Shown in pieces: positions 26,143-34,626 of a stretch of 42,204 nt of DNA. How positions within the stretch are numbered: position 1 is the stretch's first letter; each line of letters opens with the position of its first letter. Made by a program: the position numbers and the translations under genes. The notes below the pieces were generated by a model that had not been told where the DNA came from, ran no database searches, and worked only from the letters and a program-made list of their open reading frames with translations. This DNA comes from Lachnospiraceae bacterium (GTDB lineage Bacteria; Bacillota; Clostridia; Lachnospirales; Lachnospiraceae), in assembly GCA_017461865.1 (NCBI GenBank), contig JAFTVQ010000002.1:1-42204 (forward strand), in the 5' to 3' direction.

Positions 26143-27240
26143 ATGGCAGGTTCCATATTCGGAAAACATTTTACCATACAGACATTCGGCGAATCTCACG
26201 GTGAAGGTATCGGCGTAGTTGTGGACGGTTGTCCCGCAGGACTTTCTCTCACCGCAGATGATATCCAAACATATCTCAACCGCCGCAAACCGGGGCAGAC
26301 AAAATTTGCCACTCCCCGTAAGGAGTCGGATGAAGTCGAGATTTTATCCGGTGTTTTCGAGGGCAAAACAACCGGTACTCCTATCGCTCTTCTTGTACGA
26401 AATACATCCCAGCGTTCCGGTGACTATTCTGAAATTGCATCTTACTACAGACCGGGGCATGCGGATTTTACGTTGGATGAAAAATACGGTTTTCGTGATT
26501 ACCGGGGCGGAGGACGCTCTTCCGGCCGCGAAACAATCGGCCGTGTGGCAGCAGGTGCCATTGCCCTGAAGCTATTAAAAGAACTCGGCATTGAAATATG
26601 TGCCTACACCCGCTCCATCGGACCTGTCAGCATAGAATACTCTAACTTTGACAAAGAGATGATTTTATCCACTCCGACTTCCATGCCGGATGCAGATGCT
26701 TCGGCAAAAGCCGAGTCCTATTTGGAAGAATGCATGAAATCTCACGATTCGTCCGGCGGTGTCATAGAATGTATCGCAAGCGGTGTTCCGAGCGGAATCG
26801 GAGAACCTGTCTTTGACAAACTGGATGCCAATCTCGGAAAAGCAATTATGTCCATAGGAAGTGTAAAAGCCTTTGAAATCGGTGACGGAATTGCTGTTGC
26901 AACCATGCGTGGTTCTGAGAACAACGATGCTTTCGTATCCGAAGACGGAAAAATCAAAAAAGCGACCAACCACAGCGGCGGAATTTTGGGCGGAATCAGC
27001 GATGGTTCCGACATTGTGCTCCGCGCCTACATAAAACCTACCCCATCGATTTTCAAACCGCAGAATACAGTTAATAAATCCGGCGATGAAATCACGATTG
27101 AGATCAAAGGCCGGCATGACCCGGTAATTGTTCCGAGAGCGGTTGTTGTGGTGGAAGCCATGACCGCCTTAACGATTCTGGATCTTATGATGGAAAATGC
27201 AACTTCAAAGCTCAGTAACCTGAAGAAAATCTACGAGTAG
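26143..27240 (+). CDS. aroC: Chorismate synthase
   Basis: FMN-dependent enzyme converting 5-enolpyruvylshikimate-3-phosphate to chorismate, last step of the shikimate pathway. The 365-residue protein has the three family signatures: GESHGEGIGVVVDG near the N-terminus, the RPGHADFT region with the following Arg-rich FMN loop (RGGGRSSGRETIGRVAAGA), and the C-terminal GRHDPVIVPRAVVVVEAM. The start at 26143 is chosen because GGAGG lies six bases before it; a longer frame to 26107 would begin at the transcript start. It stands alone, followed by a strong terminator, with no other aro genes nearby. Confidence 0.97.
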   Translation: MAGSIFGKHFTIQTFGESHGEGIGVVVDGCPAGLSLTADDIQTYLNRRKPGQTKFATPRKESDEVEILSGVFEGKTTGTPIALLVRNTSQRSGDYSEIASYYRPGHADFTLDEKYGFRDYRGGGRSSGRETIGRVAAGAIALKLLKELGIEICAYTRSIGPVSIEYSNFDKEMILSTPTSMPDADASAKAESYLEECMKSHDSSGGVIECIASGVPSGIGEPVFDKLDANLGKAIMSIGSVKAFEIGDGIAVATMRGSENNDAFVSEDGKIKKATNHSGGILGGISDGSDIVLRAYIKPTPSIFKPQNTVNKSGDEITIEIKGRHDPVIVPRAVVVVEAMTALTILDLMMENATSKLSNLKKIYE

Positions 27241-27295
27241 TTTTTTGAAATACGGACTTAGAGACTTTGTAAACGCTGTCACAAAGCAATAAAAT

Positions 27296-27331
27296 AAGGA
27301 TACTGCATTCCTTCTGCAGTATCCTTTTTCT
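27296..27331. terminator. Bidirectional terminator between aroC and the SGNH gene
   Basis: A perfect 12-bp stem (27296-27307 with 27315-27326) with a 7-nt loop is followed by TTTCTTT on the plus strand and a T-rich TATTTTATT on the minus strand. It serves aroC and the end of the citrate synthase operon. Confidence 0.92.
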
Positions 27332-28771
27332 TTATTGTGCCCTGATTGCCTGCGCGCCACTAAAAGTATCAAAAGCCGCATATTCCACGCTTTCATCCAG
27401 CAACGGATCAAAAATAAAAACATTGATTCCTTTATGTCGCATACAGTAGTTTTTGCCGTCCATATCCATTCCGGCCACCATATTCCCATCGTCTTTTTGT
27501 TCATACATAAGTTTGAATTCATGTCCGTCCAAAAGAATGGTCTCTTCATACGGTCCGTCAACCTGCACCGCTTCCTTATAAGGCACTCCGTTCTTGAGAA
27601 GCACCAGATAACACCACGGACCTTCGGCCTCATAGTCCGGTGTGATTCCGAGTGCAGCAAGTGCCTCCTTCTCCTCTTCACTGAATGTCACCGAATCCGT
27701 TTTTTCCATGGCAAACATTGTAATCCATTCTTTGTCTGCAAGCGTCCTGAAATATTCTGCGATATGTTCCGTACTGATTTGAACACACATATCCTTTTTA
27801 TGATAAAAATACGCACTGTCCTCATGCCACTGTGCAAAAGCAGGATCCTTACGCTTGTCTGTAATCTCATATTTTCCGCTCAGGTATTCTCCCACATACC
27901 GGGATATTTTTTCTGCCTGTAAAATATTGACATGTGCTTCCCCGTCAAAGACGGTATTCATATTGAGAAACGGAATTCCTTTTTCTTTTGCATAGTCCTC
28001 CACACTGAGATATAATTTCTGTCTCTCGGCATGTCCGTTCGGTGTTTTCACAAGAATCAAATCGACATTCTCATCCTGACAGAGGGTTACAATTTTATCC
28101 AACCACTCTTTTGCCATGGCCCCCATCGGCTCACGTTCTGTCTGTGACACCACTTCCTCAGGTGCCGTCTCCCGATAGTCATGTGCAACGACAAACGGCG
28201 AATAGCCTCTGTACACATTCCGCTTATTCCAGAAGGAACTCATCACCTTATGCTCATCCAGCGTATTCCATGTGTCGTGATATTTCACCAATTCAAAATA
28301 AAAGGATCCCCTGTTTTCTTTCGGTACCGAAGCGCGGATTGCCATGATTTTATTTAAATTCCACGGAAGATCGTCCAGATTGATGTGCGTAGCTCCCTCC
28401 TGCTCATAGGTCTCTCCGTACACGGTAAAAACATCCAAAACGATTGCTTTCGGGTTCTGATGTTTCAACGCCTCTTTGATATAATAATAGGATATCCACA
28501 TCGGCTGCTCATTCGCAGCAAAATCATAGGATGTAATTCCGAACTCTTCAAAAAGAACATTCGGCGCAATACTCGCATAAAGCTGACTGGATCCCACAAA
28601 TACAAAATCAAGCGTATTATCCGGCTCCTCATAAAACCCTTTCACTTTTGACGTAACATCATATTCCAGCACAACTCTCTTGTCCTGCAATACCTCAGTC
28701 ACTGCCAGAAACAGAACGGCAAAAATCAGGACAAAGCTTGTAAAACGAAGAAAAATTGTAGTTTTTTTCAT
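27332..28771 (-). CDS. Membrane-anchored SGNH/GDSL-like protein, MBOAT partner
   Basis: A 479-residue protein with an N-terminal signal anchor (about 7-27) and an extracellular domain. The segment DFVFVGSSQLYASIAP gives the SGNH block I (GxS) motif, as in DltD and AlgJ/AlgX-type proteins that act with MBOAT acyltransferases. The C-terminal region (about 350-479) is unrecognised. It lies 11 bp downstream of the MBOAT gene, so the two very likely form one O-acylation machine for an exported glycan or teichoic acid. The exact polymer is unknown; no polysaccharide synthesis genes are in the window. It ends at the bidirectional terminator. Confidence 0.82.
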   Translation of the reverse strand: MKKTTIFLRFTSFVLIFAVLFLAVTEVLQDKRVVLEYDVTSKVKGFYEEPDNTLDFVFVGSSQLYASIAPNVLFEEFGITSYDFAANEQPMWISYYYIKEALKHQNPKAIVLDVFTVYGETYEQEGATHINLDDLPWNLNKIMAIRASVPKENRGSFYFELVKYHDTWNTLDEHKVMSSFWNKRNVYRGYSPFVVAHDYRETAPEEVVSQTEREPMGAMAKEWLDKIVTLCQDENVDLILVKTPNGHAERQKLYLSVEDYAKEKGIPFLNMNTVFDGEAHVNILQAEKISRYVGEYLSGKYEITDKRKDPAFAQWHEDSAYFYHKKDMCVQISTEHIAEYFRTLADKEWITMFAMEKTDSVTFSEEEKEALAALGITPDYEAEGPWCYLVLLKNGVPYKEAVQVDGPYEETILLDGHEFKLMYEQKDDGNMVAGMDMDGKNYCMRHKGINVFIFDPLLDESVEYAAFDTFSGAQAIRAQ

Positions 28772-28782
28772 CTCTGCTCCTC

Positions 28783-30210
28783 CTAAAATCCACCGTAAAT
28801 AAACTGCGCCGCATCATATCCGGGACCGTAGATGCCGAAAATAAGTACGGCAAAAATTGCCAAATACAATATGACATACCGAAACACAATCCCCTGCTTT
28901 GCAAACCATGTGCGGATGCGCATTTTCGTCTGCATACAGCTTACAACAAACATAACCATTATCCCAAACACAAGTACCCAGAAATTTTTTGCATCGATGC
29001 CCAACAAATAGAGGGACTGATCCCACAAAATCCACGGATTAAACGTGGTAAACATGTTTTTTGTCATTTGAACCGCCTGCGCTGCTGTGGATGCACGGAA
29101 AAAAATCCATGCATAGGTAACCAGTCCGTAGGTGCACAGTACTTTCCACATTTTGTGTGAAAATGTATCCCTGTCAACATGCAAAAATCCGGCGACTGCA
29201 TTGCGAACCGGCAAAAGTACTTCCCCGCACACCTGATAGATTCCCTGTAAAAGACCCCAGACCAGAAATCCGGATCCGATTCCATGCCATATTCCGCTGA
29301 CAAAGAAAGTAACCAGAATGTTCACGTATTTGCAAAGTTTCCCCTTTCGGTTACCGCCGAGCGGGATGTAAATATAATCTCTGAGCCATTGCCCGAATGA
29401 CATATGCCATCGACGCCAAAACTCACTGACCGAAGACGAAAAATATGGTTGCTTAAAGTTGTCCGTCAAATGGATTCCAAACATTTGGGATGCACCGTTT
29501 GCAATGCAAAAGCATCCGTTAAAGTCTGCATAAAGCTGGATACTGTAAAGCACAGCTGCAACAACCACATACATTCCCGTATAGGTCTCATATTCCCCAA
29601 ATAATCTGTTAACTACAATACCTGCTCGATCCGCCACCACAAGTTTTTGAAAATATCCCCAAATCATCAGCTGGAATCCGCCCACAAAGGTCGCATAATC
29701 AAATTTATGTCCGCAAGTCAGTTGTCCTGCCAACTGTTCATAGCGCGGAATCGGCCCTTGAAGAACATGCGGGAAATAGGTGACAAATAACAGATACTTC
29801 AAAAAATTCTTCTCCGGTTTGATTTTTCCTTTTTTAACATCGGTCATATACGCAATAATCTGTAACGTATAAAATGAAATGCCGAGAGGAAGAAGAACAG
29901 CAAAACGCTCTATATGCAGATAGGACGCCAAAACTGTTCCGCTTCCCGATACTTTCAGGAATAAAAGAACAGCTGCATTACCTAAAAGAACAAACCAATA
30001 ACCCGCGGTCGATTTTGAAAAAAATCTTGTCCACACATAGGAAGTTACGGTACTGAGTGCAATAAACACAGACAATTTCGGCGATGCATACAAATAAAAA
30101 AACACACCGATAAGGAGCAGCCATACATACTGCCCCTTTTTCGGTATGCTGTAATATACAACAATACTGATCAATAAAAAGAGTAAAAAACCTCCGGAAA
30201 TGAAATCCAT
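28783..30210 (-). CDS. MBOAT family membrane O-acyltransferase
   Basis: A 475-residue polytopic protein of the AlgI/DltB-like MBOAT family, which transfers acyl groups (often acetyl) across the membrane to glycans. Signatures are YFPHVLQGPIPRY, YADFNGCFCIANGASQMFGI, FWRRWHMSFGQWLRDYIYIP and the catalytic His309 in SGIWHG. About ten to twelve membrane helices are visible. It lies 12 bp downstream of the isocitrate dehydrogenase gene with no terminator between, so it belongs to the citrate synthase operon, and 11 bp upstream of its SGNH partner. DltB itself is unlikely because dltA, dltC and dltD are absent. Confidence 0.94.
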   Translation of the reverse strand: MDFISGGFLLFLLISIVVYYSIPKKGQYVWLLLIGVFFYLYASPKLSVFIALSTVTSYVWTRFFSKSTAGYWFVLLGNAAVLLFLKVSGSGTVLASYLHIERFAVLLPLGISFYTLQIIAYMTDVKKGKIKPEKNFLKYLLFVTYFPHVLQGPIPRYEQLAGQLTCGHKFDYATFVGGFQLMIWGYFQKLVVADRAGIVVNRLFGEYETYTGMYVVVAAVLYSIQLYADFNGCFCIANGASQMFGIHLTDNFKQPYFSSSVSEFWRRWHMSFGQWLRDYIYIPLGGNRKGKLCKYVNILVTFFVSGIWHGIGSGFLVWGLLQGIYQVCGEVLLPVRNAVAGFLHVDRDTFSHKMWKVLCTYGLVTYAWIFFRASTAAQAVQMTKNMFTTFNPWILWDQSLYLLGIDAKNFWVLVFGIMVMFVVSCMQTKMRIRTWFAKQGIVFRYVILYLAIFAVLIFGIYGPGYDAAQFIYGGF

Positions 30211-30222
30211 TTCATACCCACC

Positions 30223-31428
30223 TTATAATGTTTCGTATGTCTTACGGATTTCCTTAATGAAATCCTGACTGTTACAGATTGTAACATCTTTTAAAGAAGT
30301 AATCAACGCAAGGTCTTTTGTCATTCTTCCGCTTTCAATCGTCTCAACCGTGGCCTTTTCCAATTTGTCCGCGAATTCCATAAGTTCGCTGATTCCGTCC
30401 AACTCTCCGCGTTTGCGAAGTGCTCCCGTCCATGCAAAAATTGTTGCCACAGAGTTCGTGGATGTCTCCTCACCTTCCAAATGCTTATAGTAATGTCTCT
30501 GCACCGTTCCGTGTGCTGCCTCATACTCATACACGCCGGTCGGAGAAACAAGCACGGAAGTCATCATGGCAAGTGAACCGAATGCACTGGAAACCATGTC
30601 AGACATAACATCTCCGTCATAGTTTTTGCATGCCCAGATAAATCCGCCTTTCGCTTTCATAACACGCGCAACCGCATCATCGATGAGAGTATAGAAATAT
30701 TCAATGCCTGCAGCTTCAAATTTTTCTTTGTACTCGGCATCGTAAATATCCTGGAAAATATCTTTGAAATTGTGATCATACTTTTTGGAAATAGTGTCCT
30801 TTGTTGCAAACCAAAGATCCTGTTTTGTATCAAGCGCATAATTAAAACATGCTTTTGCAAAACTTGCTATAGACTTATCCGTGTTGTGAATTCCCTGAAG
30901 AATACCGCCGTCTTTAAAAGTATGTATCAATTCACGAATCTCGGTTCCGTCCTCTGCTGTAAACACAAGCTCCGCTTTTCCTGCTCCCGGAACTTTAATT
31001 TCTGTATTTTTATATACATCACCGTATGCATGTCTCGCAAGTGTAATCGGTTTTTCCCAGTTGCGGACACAAGGTTCGATACCTTTTACAATAATCGGTG
31101 CACGGAATACGGTTCCGTCCAGCGTCGCGCGGATCGTTCCGTTCGGGCTTTTCCACATCTCTTTTAAATTGTACTCGGTCATTCGCGCTGCATTCGGTGT
31201 AATCGTTGCACATTTTACTGCAACACCGTATTTCTGTGTCGCAAGTGCGGAGTCCATGGTCACCTTATCATCAGTCTCATTTCTGTGCTCAAGACCGAGA
31301 TCATAATATTCTGTCTTTAAGTCCACATAAGGACAAATCAGTTCATCCTTAATCATCTTCCAGAGGATTCTGGTCATTTCATCTCCGTCCATCTCCACAA
31401 GCGGTGTTGTCATCTGAATTTTTGCCAT
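30223..31428 (-). CDS. icd: Isocitrate dehydrogenase, NADP-dependent, eukaryotic type
   Basis: Oxidative decarboxylation of isocitrate to 2-oxoglutarate. The 401-residue protein belongs to the homodimeric eukaryotic-type subfamily, with [29 protein letters not shown] and [20 protein letters not shown]. The AHGT-x-RHY element matches the NADP-binding Arg-His pair. It lies 18 bp after the GntR gene and is downstream of a Re-type citrate synthase, so the operon makes 2-oxoglutarate for glutamate synthesis in an incomplete TCA cycle; aconitase is not in the window. The ribosome binding site is AAAGGAG. Confidence 0.97.
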   Translation of the reverse strand: MAKIQMTTPLVEMDGDEMTRILWKMIKDELICPYVDLKTEYYDLGLEHRNETDDKVTMDSALATQKYGVAVKCATITPNAARMTEYNLKEMWKSPNGTIRATLDGTVFRAPIIVKGIEPCVRNWEKPITLARHAYGDVYKNTEIKVPGAGKAELVFTAEDGTEIRELIHTFKDGGILQGIHNTDKSIASFAKACFNYALDTKQDLWFATKDTISKKYDHNFKDIFQDIYDAEYKEKFEAAGIEYFYTLIDDAVARVMKAKGGFIWACKNYDGDVMSDMVSSAFGSLAMMTSVLVSPTGVYEYEAAHGTVQRHYYKHLEGEETSTNSVATIFAWTGALRKRGELDGISELMEFADKLEKATVETIESGRMTKDLALITSLKDVTICNSQDFIKEIRKTYETL

Positions 31429-31446
31429 ATTTGTTCTCCTTTATTC

Positions 31447-32154
31447 TTATTTTCCCTCGTTGTCATTGCCCTGATCAAACATTTCAATCAGGCCGTTTTT
31501 CAGCATATTGTCATACGCATTGATCATGTGCAGATTGGCAAGTTTCTCCGCCCTGTCGGCTTCACCTGCTTTTATCGACTCCATAATCTCTCTGTGTTCC
31601 AGATTCGAAGCTTTTCCTCTTTTTTCACTGGACAATGTCATTTTTCTTACCCGGTACACATACTGATGAAAATCGCGGAGCAGATGCTCCAACATTTTAC
31701 TGTCACAGGATTCATACAAAATCTCATGAAACCGGTTATCAAGCTGTGCCATCTGGTCAAAATGCCCTTTGCTCTCATGAAATTCCGAAAGATATACATT
31801 TTCTTCCATTTCATTCATCTGTTCCGGCGTAATATTCTCCGTTGCAAGTCTTGCACACAGCCCTTCCAAAAGAGAACGGATCATGTAGATATCTTTTACA
31901 TCTTTCTGCGTAATTCCGGTAACATAGGTTCCTTTGTTGGGAACCATCTTGAGAAGTCCTTCCAGTTCAAGCTGACGAAATGCCTCTCTTACCGGCGTAC
32001 GGGAAACCCCGAGTTCTTCGCCGATGGTTGCTTCCCTCAACTCTTCGCCCTGTTTATATTTTCCGTTCAGGATGTCCTCTCTGATCTTATGAAAAACTCT
32101 TCCCCGCAGAGAGTATTTATCCGATACCTGATCCTTAAGATTGTACTCTGCCAT
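31447..32154 (-). CDS. GntR-family transcriptional regulator, FCD (FadR) type
   Basis: A 235-residue DNA-binding protein. The winged HTH (about residues 15-85) has the typical ELREATIGEELGVSRTPVRE and LEGLLKMVPNKGTYV segments. The FCD ligand domain (about 95-220) shows the metal-ligand-like Asp and His residues (LDNRFHEILYE, HREIMESIKAGE, LHMINAYDNML). It sits between the citrate synthase and isocitrate dehydrogenase genes with 11 and 18 bp gaps. A perfect palindrome over the operon promoter is the obvious operator, so autoregulation by a citrate-cycle acid is likely (inference). Confidence 0.93.
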   Translation of the reverse strand: MAEYNLKDQVSDKYSLRGRVFHKIREDILNGKYKQGEELREATIGEELGVSRTPVREAFRQLELEGLLKMVPNKGTYVTGITQKDVKDIYMIRSLLEGLCARLATENITPEQMNEMEENVYLSEFHESKGHFDQMAQLDNRFHEILYESCDSKMLEHLLRDFHQYVYRVRKMTLSSEKRGKASNLEHREIMESIKAGEADRAEKLANLHMINAYDNMLKNGLIEMFDQGNDNEGK

Positions 32155-32165
32155 ATGGCGCCTCC

Positions 32166-33587
32166 CTACTGTATCACATCTTCATACACTAATCCAAGTC
32201 TAGCACATACATTCTTAAATTCGGACACAAGTTCTTCTTCCGTAAGAACCGTAACACGTCCGCTTTCGTACTCGTCATCCACCCATTTTTTCATTTCGAT
32301 AATGACATCATCTGTCTTACAAAGCTGTTTTTCCTTCGGAATTTTGAAAAATGTGTTAAGCCAATGCGCAATTCCCGCAAGGCCGGATGTGTTCGATACC
32401 GCACAGAGCACCGGTCGGTTCAAAAACTTCTCTGTATCAAATATATTATAAATCTCTTCGTTTTTCAATAATCCGTCCGCATGAATTCCTGCCCGTGTCA
32501 CATTAAAGTTTTTACCTACGAACGGAGTTCTCGGCGGAATCTCATAACCGATTTCTTTTTCAAAGTACTCTGCAAGCTCTGTGATTACCGTTGTATCCAT
32601 TCCGTTCAGATTTCCCTTAAGCTGTGCATATTCAAACACCATGGCCTCCAACGGTGTATTTCCGGTTCTCTCCCCGATGCCGAACAAGGACGTATTGATA
32701 CCGGAACAACCATACAGCCATGCGGTGGTAGAATTGGCCACTGCTTTATAAAAATCATTATGTCCGTGCCACTCAATCAGTGAATGAGGAACTCCTGCAT
32801 GGGTGTGGATCGCATAAATAATACCCTGTACACTTCGCGGAATAACCGCACCCGGATAATTGACACCGTATCCCATCGTATCACAGGCACGAACTTTAAT
32901 CGGTATCTTATACTCATCCATCAGTTTCATCAGTTCCAAACAAAACGGAACTACATAACCGTAAATATCTGCCCTTGTAATATCTTCCAGATGACATCTG
33001 ACACTGATACCTTCCTCCAGACAATCCCTGACAATGCTCAGATAGTGTTCCATCGCCTGTTTTCTTGTCATTTTAAGTTTCAGGAAAATATGATAATCCG
33101 AACAGCTCACCAAAATACCGGTCTCTTTCATGCCGATTTCTTTTACCAGCTTAAAATCTTCCTTGCTGGCACGGATCCAACTGGTAACCTCCGGAAACTC
33201 ATATCCTCTTTCCATACATTTATAAACCGCATCGCGATCTTTCTTGCTGTATAAGAAAAACTCACTGGCGCGGATCATTCCGTTCGGTCCTCCCAATTTA
33301 TGAAGATAATCATAAATCGTTACGATCTGCTCTGTCGAATACGGAGCTCTGGACTGCTGTCCGTCACGGAATGTCGTATCTGTAATCCATATATCCCTCG
33401 GCATATCATGCGGAACAATTCTATCGTTAAACGGAATTTTCGGAACTTCTGAATACGGGAACATATTGCGGAACACATTTGGTTTTTCCACATCATCCAA
33501 AATATACATATGCTCTTCAATTTCAAGAAGATTTTTTTGCGAATTCATTGTTACCGGTCTGTCTTCAAACATACTTCCATAGCTCAT
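32166..33587 (-). CDS. Re-type citrate synthase (HMGL-like; 2-isopropylmalate synthase family)
   Basis: A 473-residue TIM-barrel enzyme of the DRE-TIM family. It has TTFRDGQQSRAPYS (the DxTxRDGxQ motif), RCHLEDITRADIYG and the metal-binding HGHNDFYKAVANS. Family relatives are 2-isopropylmalate, homocitrate and citramalate synthases and the Re-citrate synthase of Clostridium kluyveri. The operon with isocitrate dehydrogenase favours citrate synthase: acetyl-CoA plus oxaloacetate to citrate with Re stereospecificity. The LeuA allosteric domain is absent. GGAGG eight bases upstream fixes the start. The TTGACA-17-TACAAT promoter carries a palindromic operator. Confidence 0.85.
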   Translation of the reverse strand: MSYGSMFEDRPVTMNSQKNLLEIEEHMYILDDVEKPNVFRNMFPYSEVPKIPFNDRIVPHDMPRDIWITDTTFRDGQQSRAPYSTEQIVTIYDYLHKLGGPNGMIRASEFFLYSKKDRDAVYKCMERGYEFPEVTSWIRASKEDFKLVKEIGMKETGILVSCSDYHIFLKLKMTRKQAMEHYLSIVRDCLEEGISVRCHLEDITRADIYGYVVPFCLELMKLMDEYKIPIKVRACDTMGYGVNYPGAVIPRSVQGIIYAIHTHAGVPHSLIEWHGHNDFYKAVANSTTAWLYGCSGINTSLFGIGERTGNTPLEAMVFEYAQLKGNLNGMDTTVITELAEYFEKEIGYEIPPRTPFVGKNFNVTRAGIHADGLLKNEEIYNIFDTEKFLNRPVLCAVSNTSGLAGIAHWLNTFFKIPKEKQLCKTDDVIIEMKKWVDDEYESGRVTVLTEEELVSEFKNVCARLGLVYEDVIQ

Positions 33588-33625
33588 TTCCGGTACCTCC
33601 TTTGTACTTACTGTTTTACTCCTGT

Positions 33626-33643
33626 ATAATTGTATACAATTAT
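33626..33643. promoter_or_regulatory. Perfect 18-bp palindrome, probable GntR operator
   Basis: The sequence ATAATTGTATACAATTAT is identical on both strands and covers the -10 box (33629-33634) of the citrate synthase promoter. Its TTGTATACAA core fits the TnGTnnnACnA-type sites of FadR/FCD regulators. The regulator gene lies in the same operon. Confidence 0.75.
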
Positions 33644-33657
33644 CCCGAACATGTCAA
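33629..33657 (-). promoter_or_regulatory. Promoter of the citrate synthase operon
   Basis: Minus-strand TTGACA (33652-33657) and TACAAT (33629-33634) are spaced by 17 bp. The predicted leader is about 35-40 nt. No terminator separates it from the subtilisin gene that ends at 33675. Confidence 0.82.
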
Positions 33658-33674
33658 CCAAACACATCTATTTC

Positions 33675-34568
33675 TCAATATCTTAACAATCTTTTGACAT
33701 TCACCATCCCAAAACCCTGCATTAAAAAATTTTCCCCCAGATCATCCGCTGAAAAAATCAATTTTCTCTTTAATTCCTGCGCACTGATTTGCGGATATTT
33801 TTCCAAAGCAAGCGCCAAGACACCGCTTATGATCGGAGTTGCCATACTTGTTCCGCTTTTCTTTACATATTTACGGGGTTGCATGGCGCATGAGACAATT
33901 TCTGTTCCCGGCGCAACAATATCCGGCTTCCGATACACGACTGTTCCCGGTCCTCTTCCGGAACAATCCTGACATTTGGTCTGAAACAATTCCGATTGAT
34001 CTCCTTCGTGGCATCCGACACACAGAACAAAAAAACTGTCCCCCAGCTTTGAAACCGTATTTCCTGCCGGACCGGAATTTCCCGCCGCAGTCACCACAAG
34101 TATACCATTGTGGTATGCCTGTTCAAAAAGCTCAAAAATTCTTTCTTTGTGCTCTTCCTTTATAAAATACAGCGAACTGACAGATATATTTATGATGCGC
34201 ACATTGTATTCTTCCGCAATTTTAAGCAGCCATTCCATCCCCCGGATCAGCATGGCAACATTTCCTTCTCCATGCCGATCCAATATTTTCCCGACACAAA
34301 GATGGCATCCCGGCGCAATCCCTCTGTATTTTCCCGCAGAGCTTTTCCCGTCTCCCGCTATAATTCCGCACACATGGGTCCCATGCCCGGTCTCATCCTT
34401 TGGCCTTATGTTCCTTTCATCGGTAAAATCTTTGAAAACAGCTATCTTTCCCTGTAAATCATCATGAAGAAAAACACCGGAGTCAAGAACCCCGACTCCG
34501 ATATCTTTACCTGTTAAATTTTGCAAATTCACAGCATCTATATGAATTAATTTCCGTACTCTCTGCAT
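33675..34568 (-). CDS. Subtilisin-like serine protease (S8), probably intracellular
   Basis: A 297-residue compact S8 peptidase. The catalytic triad is complete: Asp29 in GVLDSGV, His62 in GHGTHVCG and Ser241 in SGTSMATP, plus the oxyanion Asn164 in AAGNSGP. There is no signal peptide, no I9 propeptide of normal size and no anchor, so it resembles intracellular subtilisins. It starts immediately after the terminator of the LRR gene: the T-run abuts the ATG, and GGAAG in the 3' arm of the hairpin is the only candidate ribosome binding site. The promoter is not visible in the 58-bp gap and may lie in the end of the LRR gene, or the gene may depend on read-through. Confidence 0.9.
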   Translation of the reverse strand: MQRVRKLIHIDAVNLQNLTGKDIGVGVLDSGVFLHDDLQGKIAVFKDFTDERNIRPKDETGHGTHVCGIIAGDGKSSAGKYRGIAPGCHLCVGKILDRHGEGNVAMLIRGMEWLLKIAEEYNVRIINISVSSLYFIKEEHKERIFELFEQAYHNGILVVTAAGNSGPAGNTVSKLGDSFFVLCVGCHEGDQSELFQTKCQDCSGRGPGTVVYRKPDIVAPGTEIVSCAMQPRKYVKKSGTSMATPIISGVLALALEKYPQISAQELKRKLIFSADDLGENFLMQGFGMVNVKRLLRY

Positions 34569-34613
34569 AAAAAAACTTCCGGCACTTTTTATTAGTTTAT
34601 GCCGAAAGTTTTT
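34569..34613 (-). terminator. Terminator after the LRR gene, overlapping subtilisin start signals
   Basis: On the minus strand a stem of about 11-14 bp (34600-34613 with 34571-34584, one G-U pair) with a 15-nt loop is followed by seven T that run directly into the ATG at 34568. Confidence 0.85.
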
Positions 34614-34626
34614 TTTCGCTATTACC

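Noticed and set aside
27205..27681. 158-codon minus-strand frame overlapping the SGNH gene and aroC end
   Set aside because: It is another frame of the SGNH gene, runs through the bidirectional terminator and has a Met/Arg/Trp-rich product.
28783..30210. dltB of a D-alanylation operon
   Set aside because: The MBOAT and SGNH pair recalls DltB/DltD, but dltA and dltC are missing and the MBOAT motifs are closer to AlgI-like glycan acyltransferases.
31528..32451. 307-codon open frame on the plus strand
   Set aside because: It is antisense to the GntR and citrate synthase genes, crosses their boundary, has a composition rich in Phe, His, Cys and Ile typical of mirror frames, and has no ribosome binding site.
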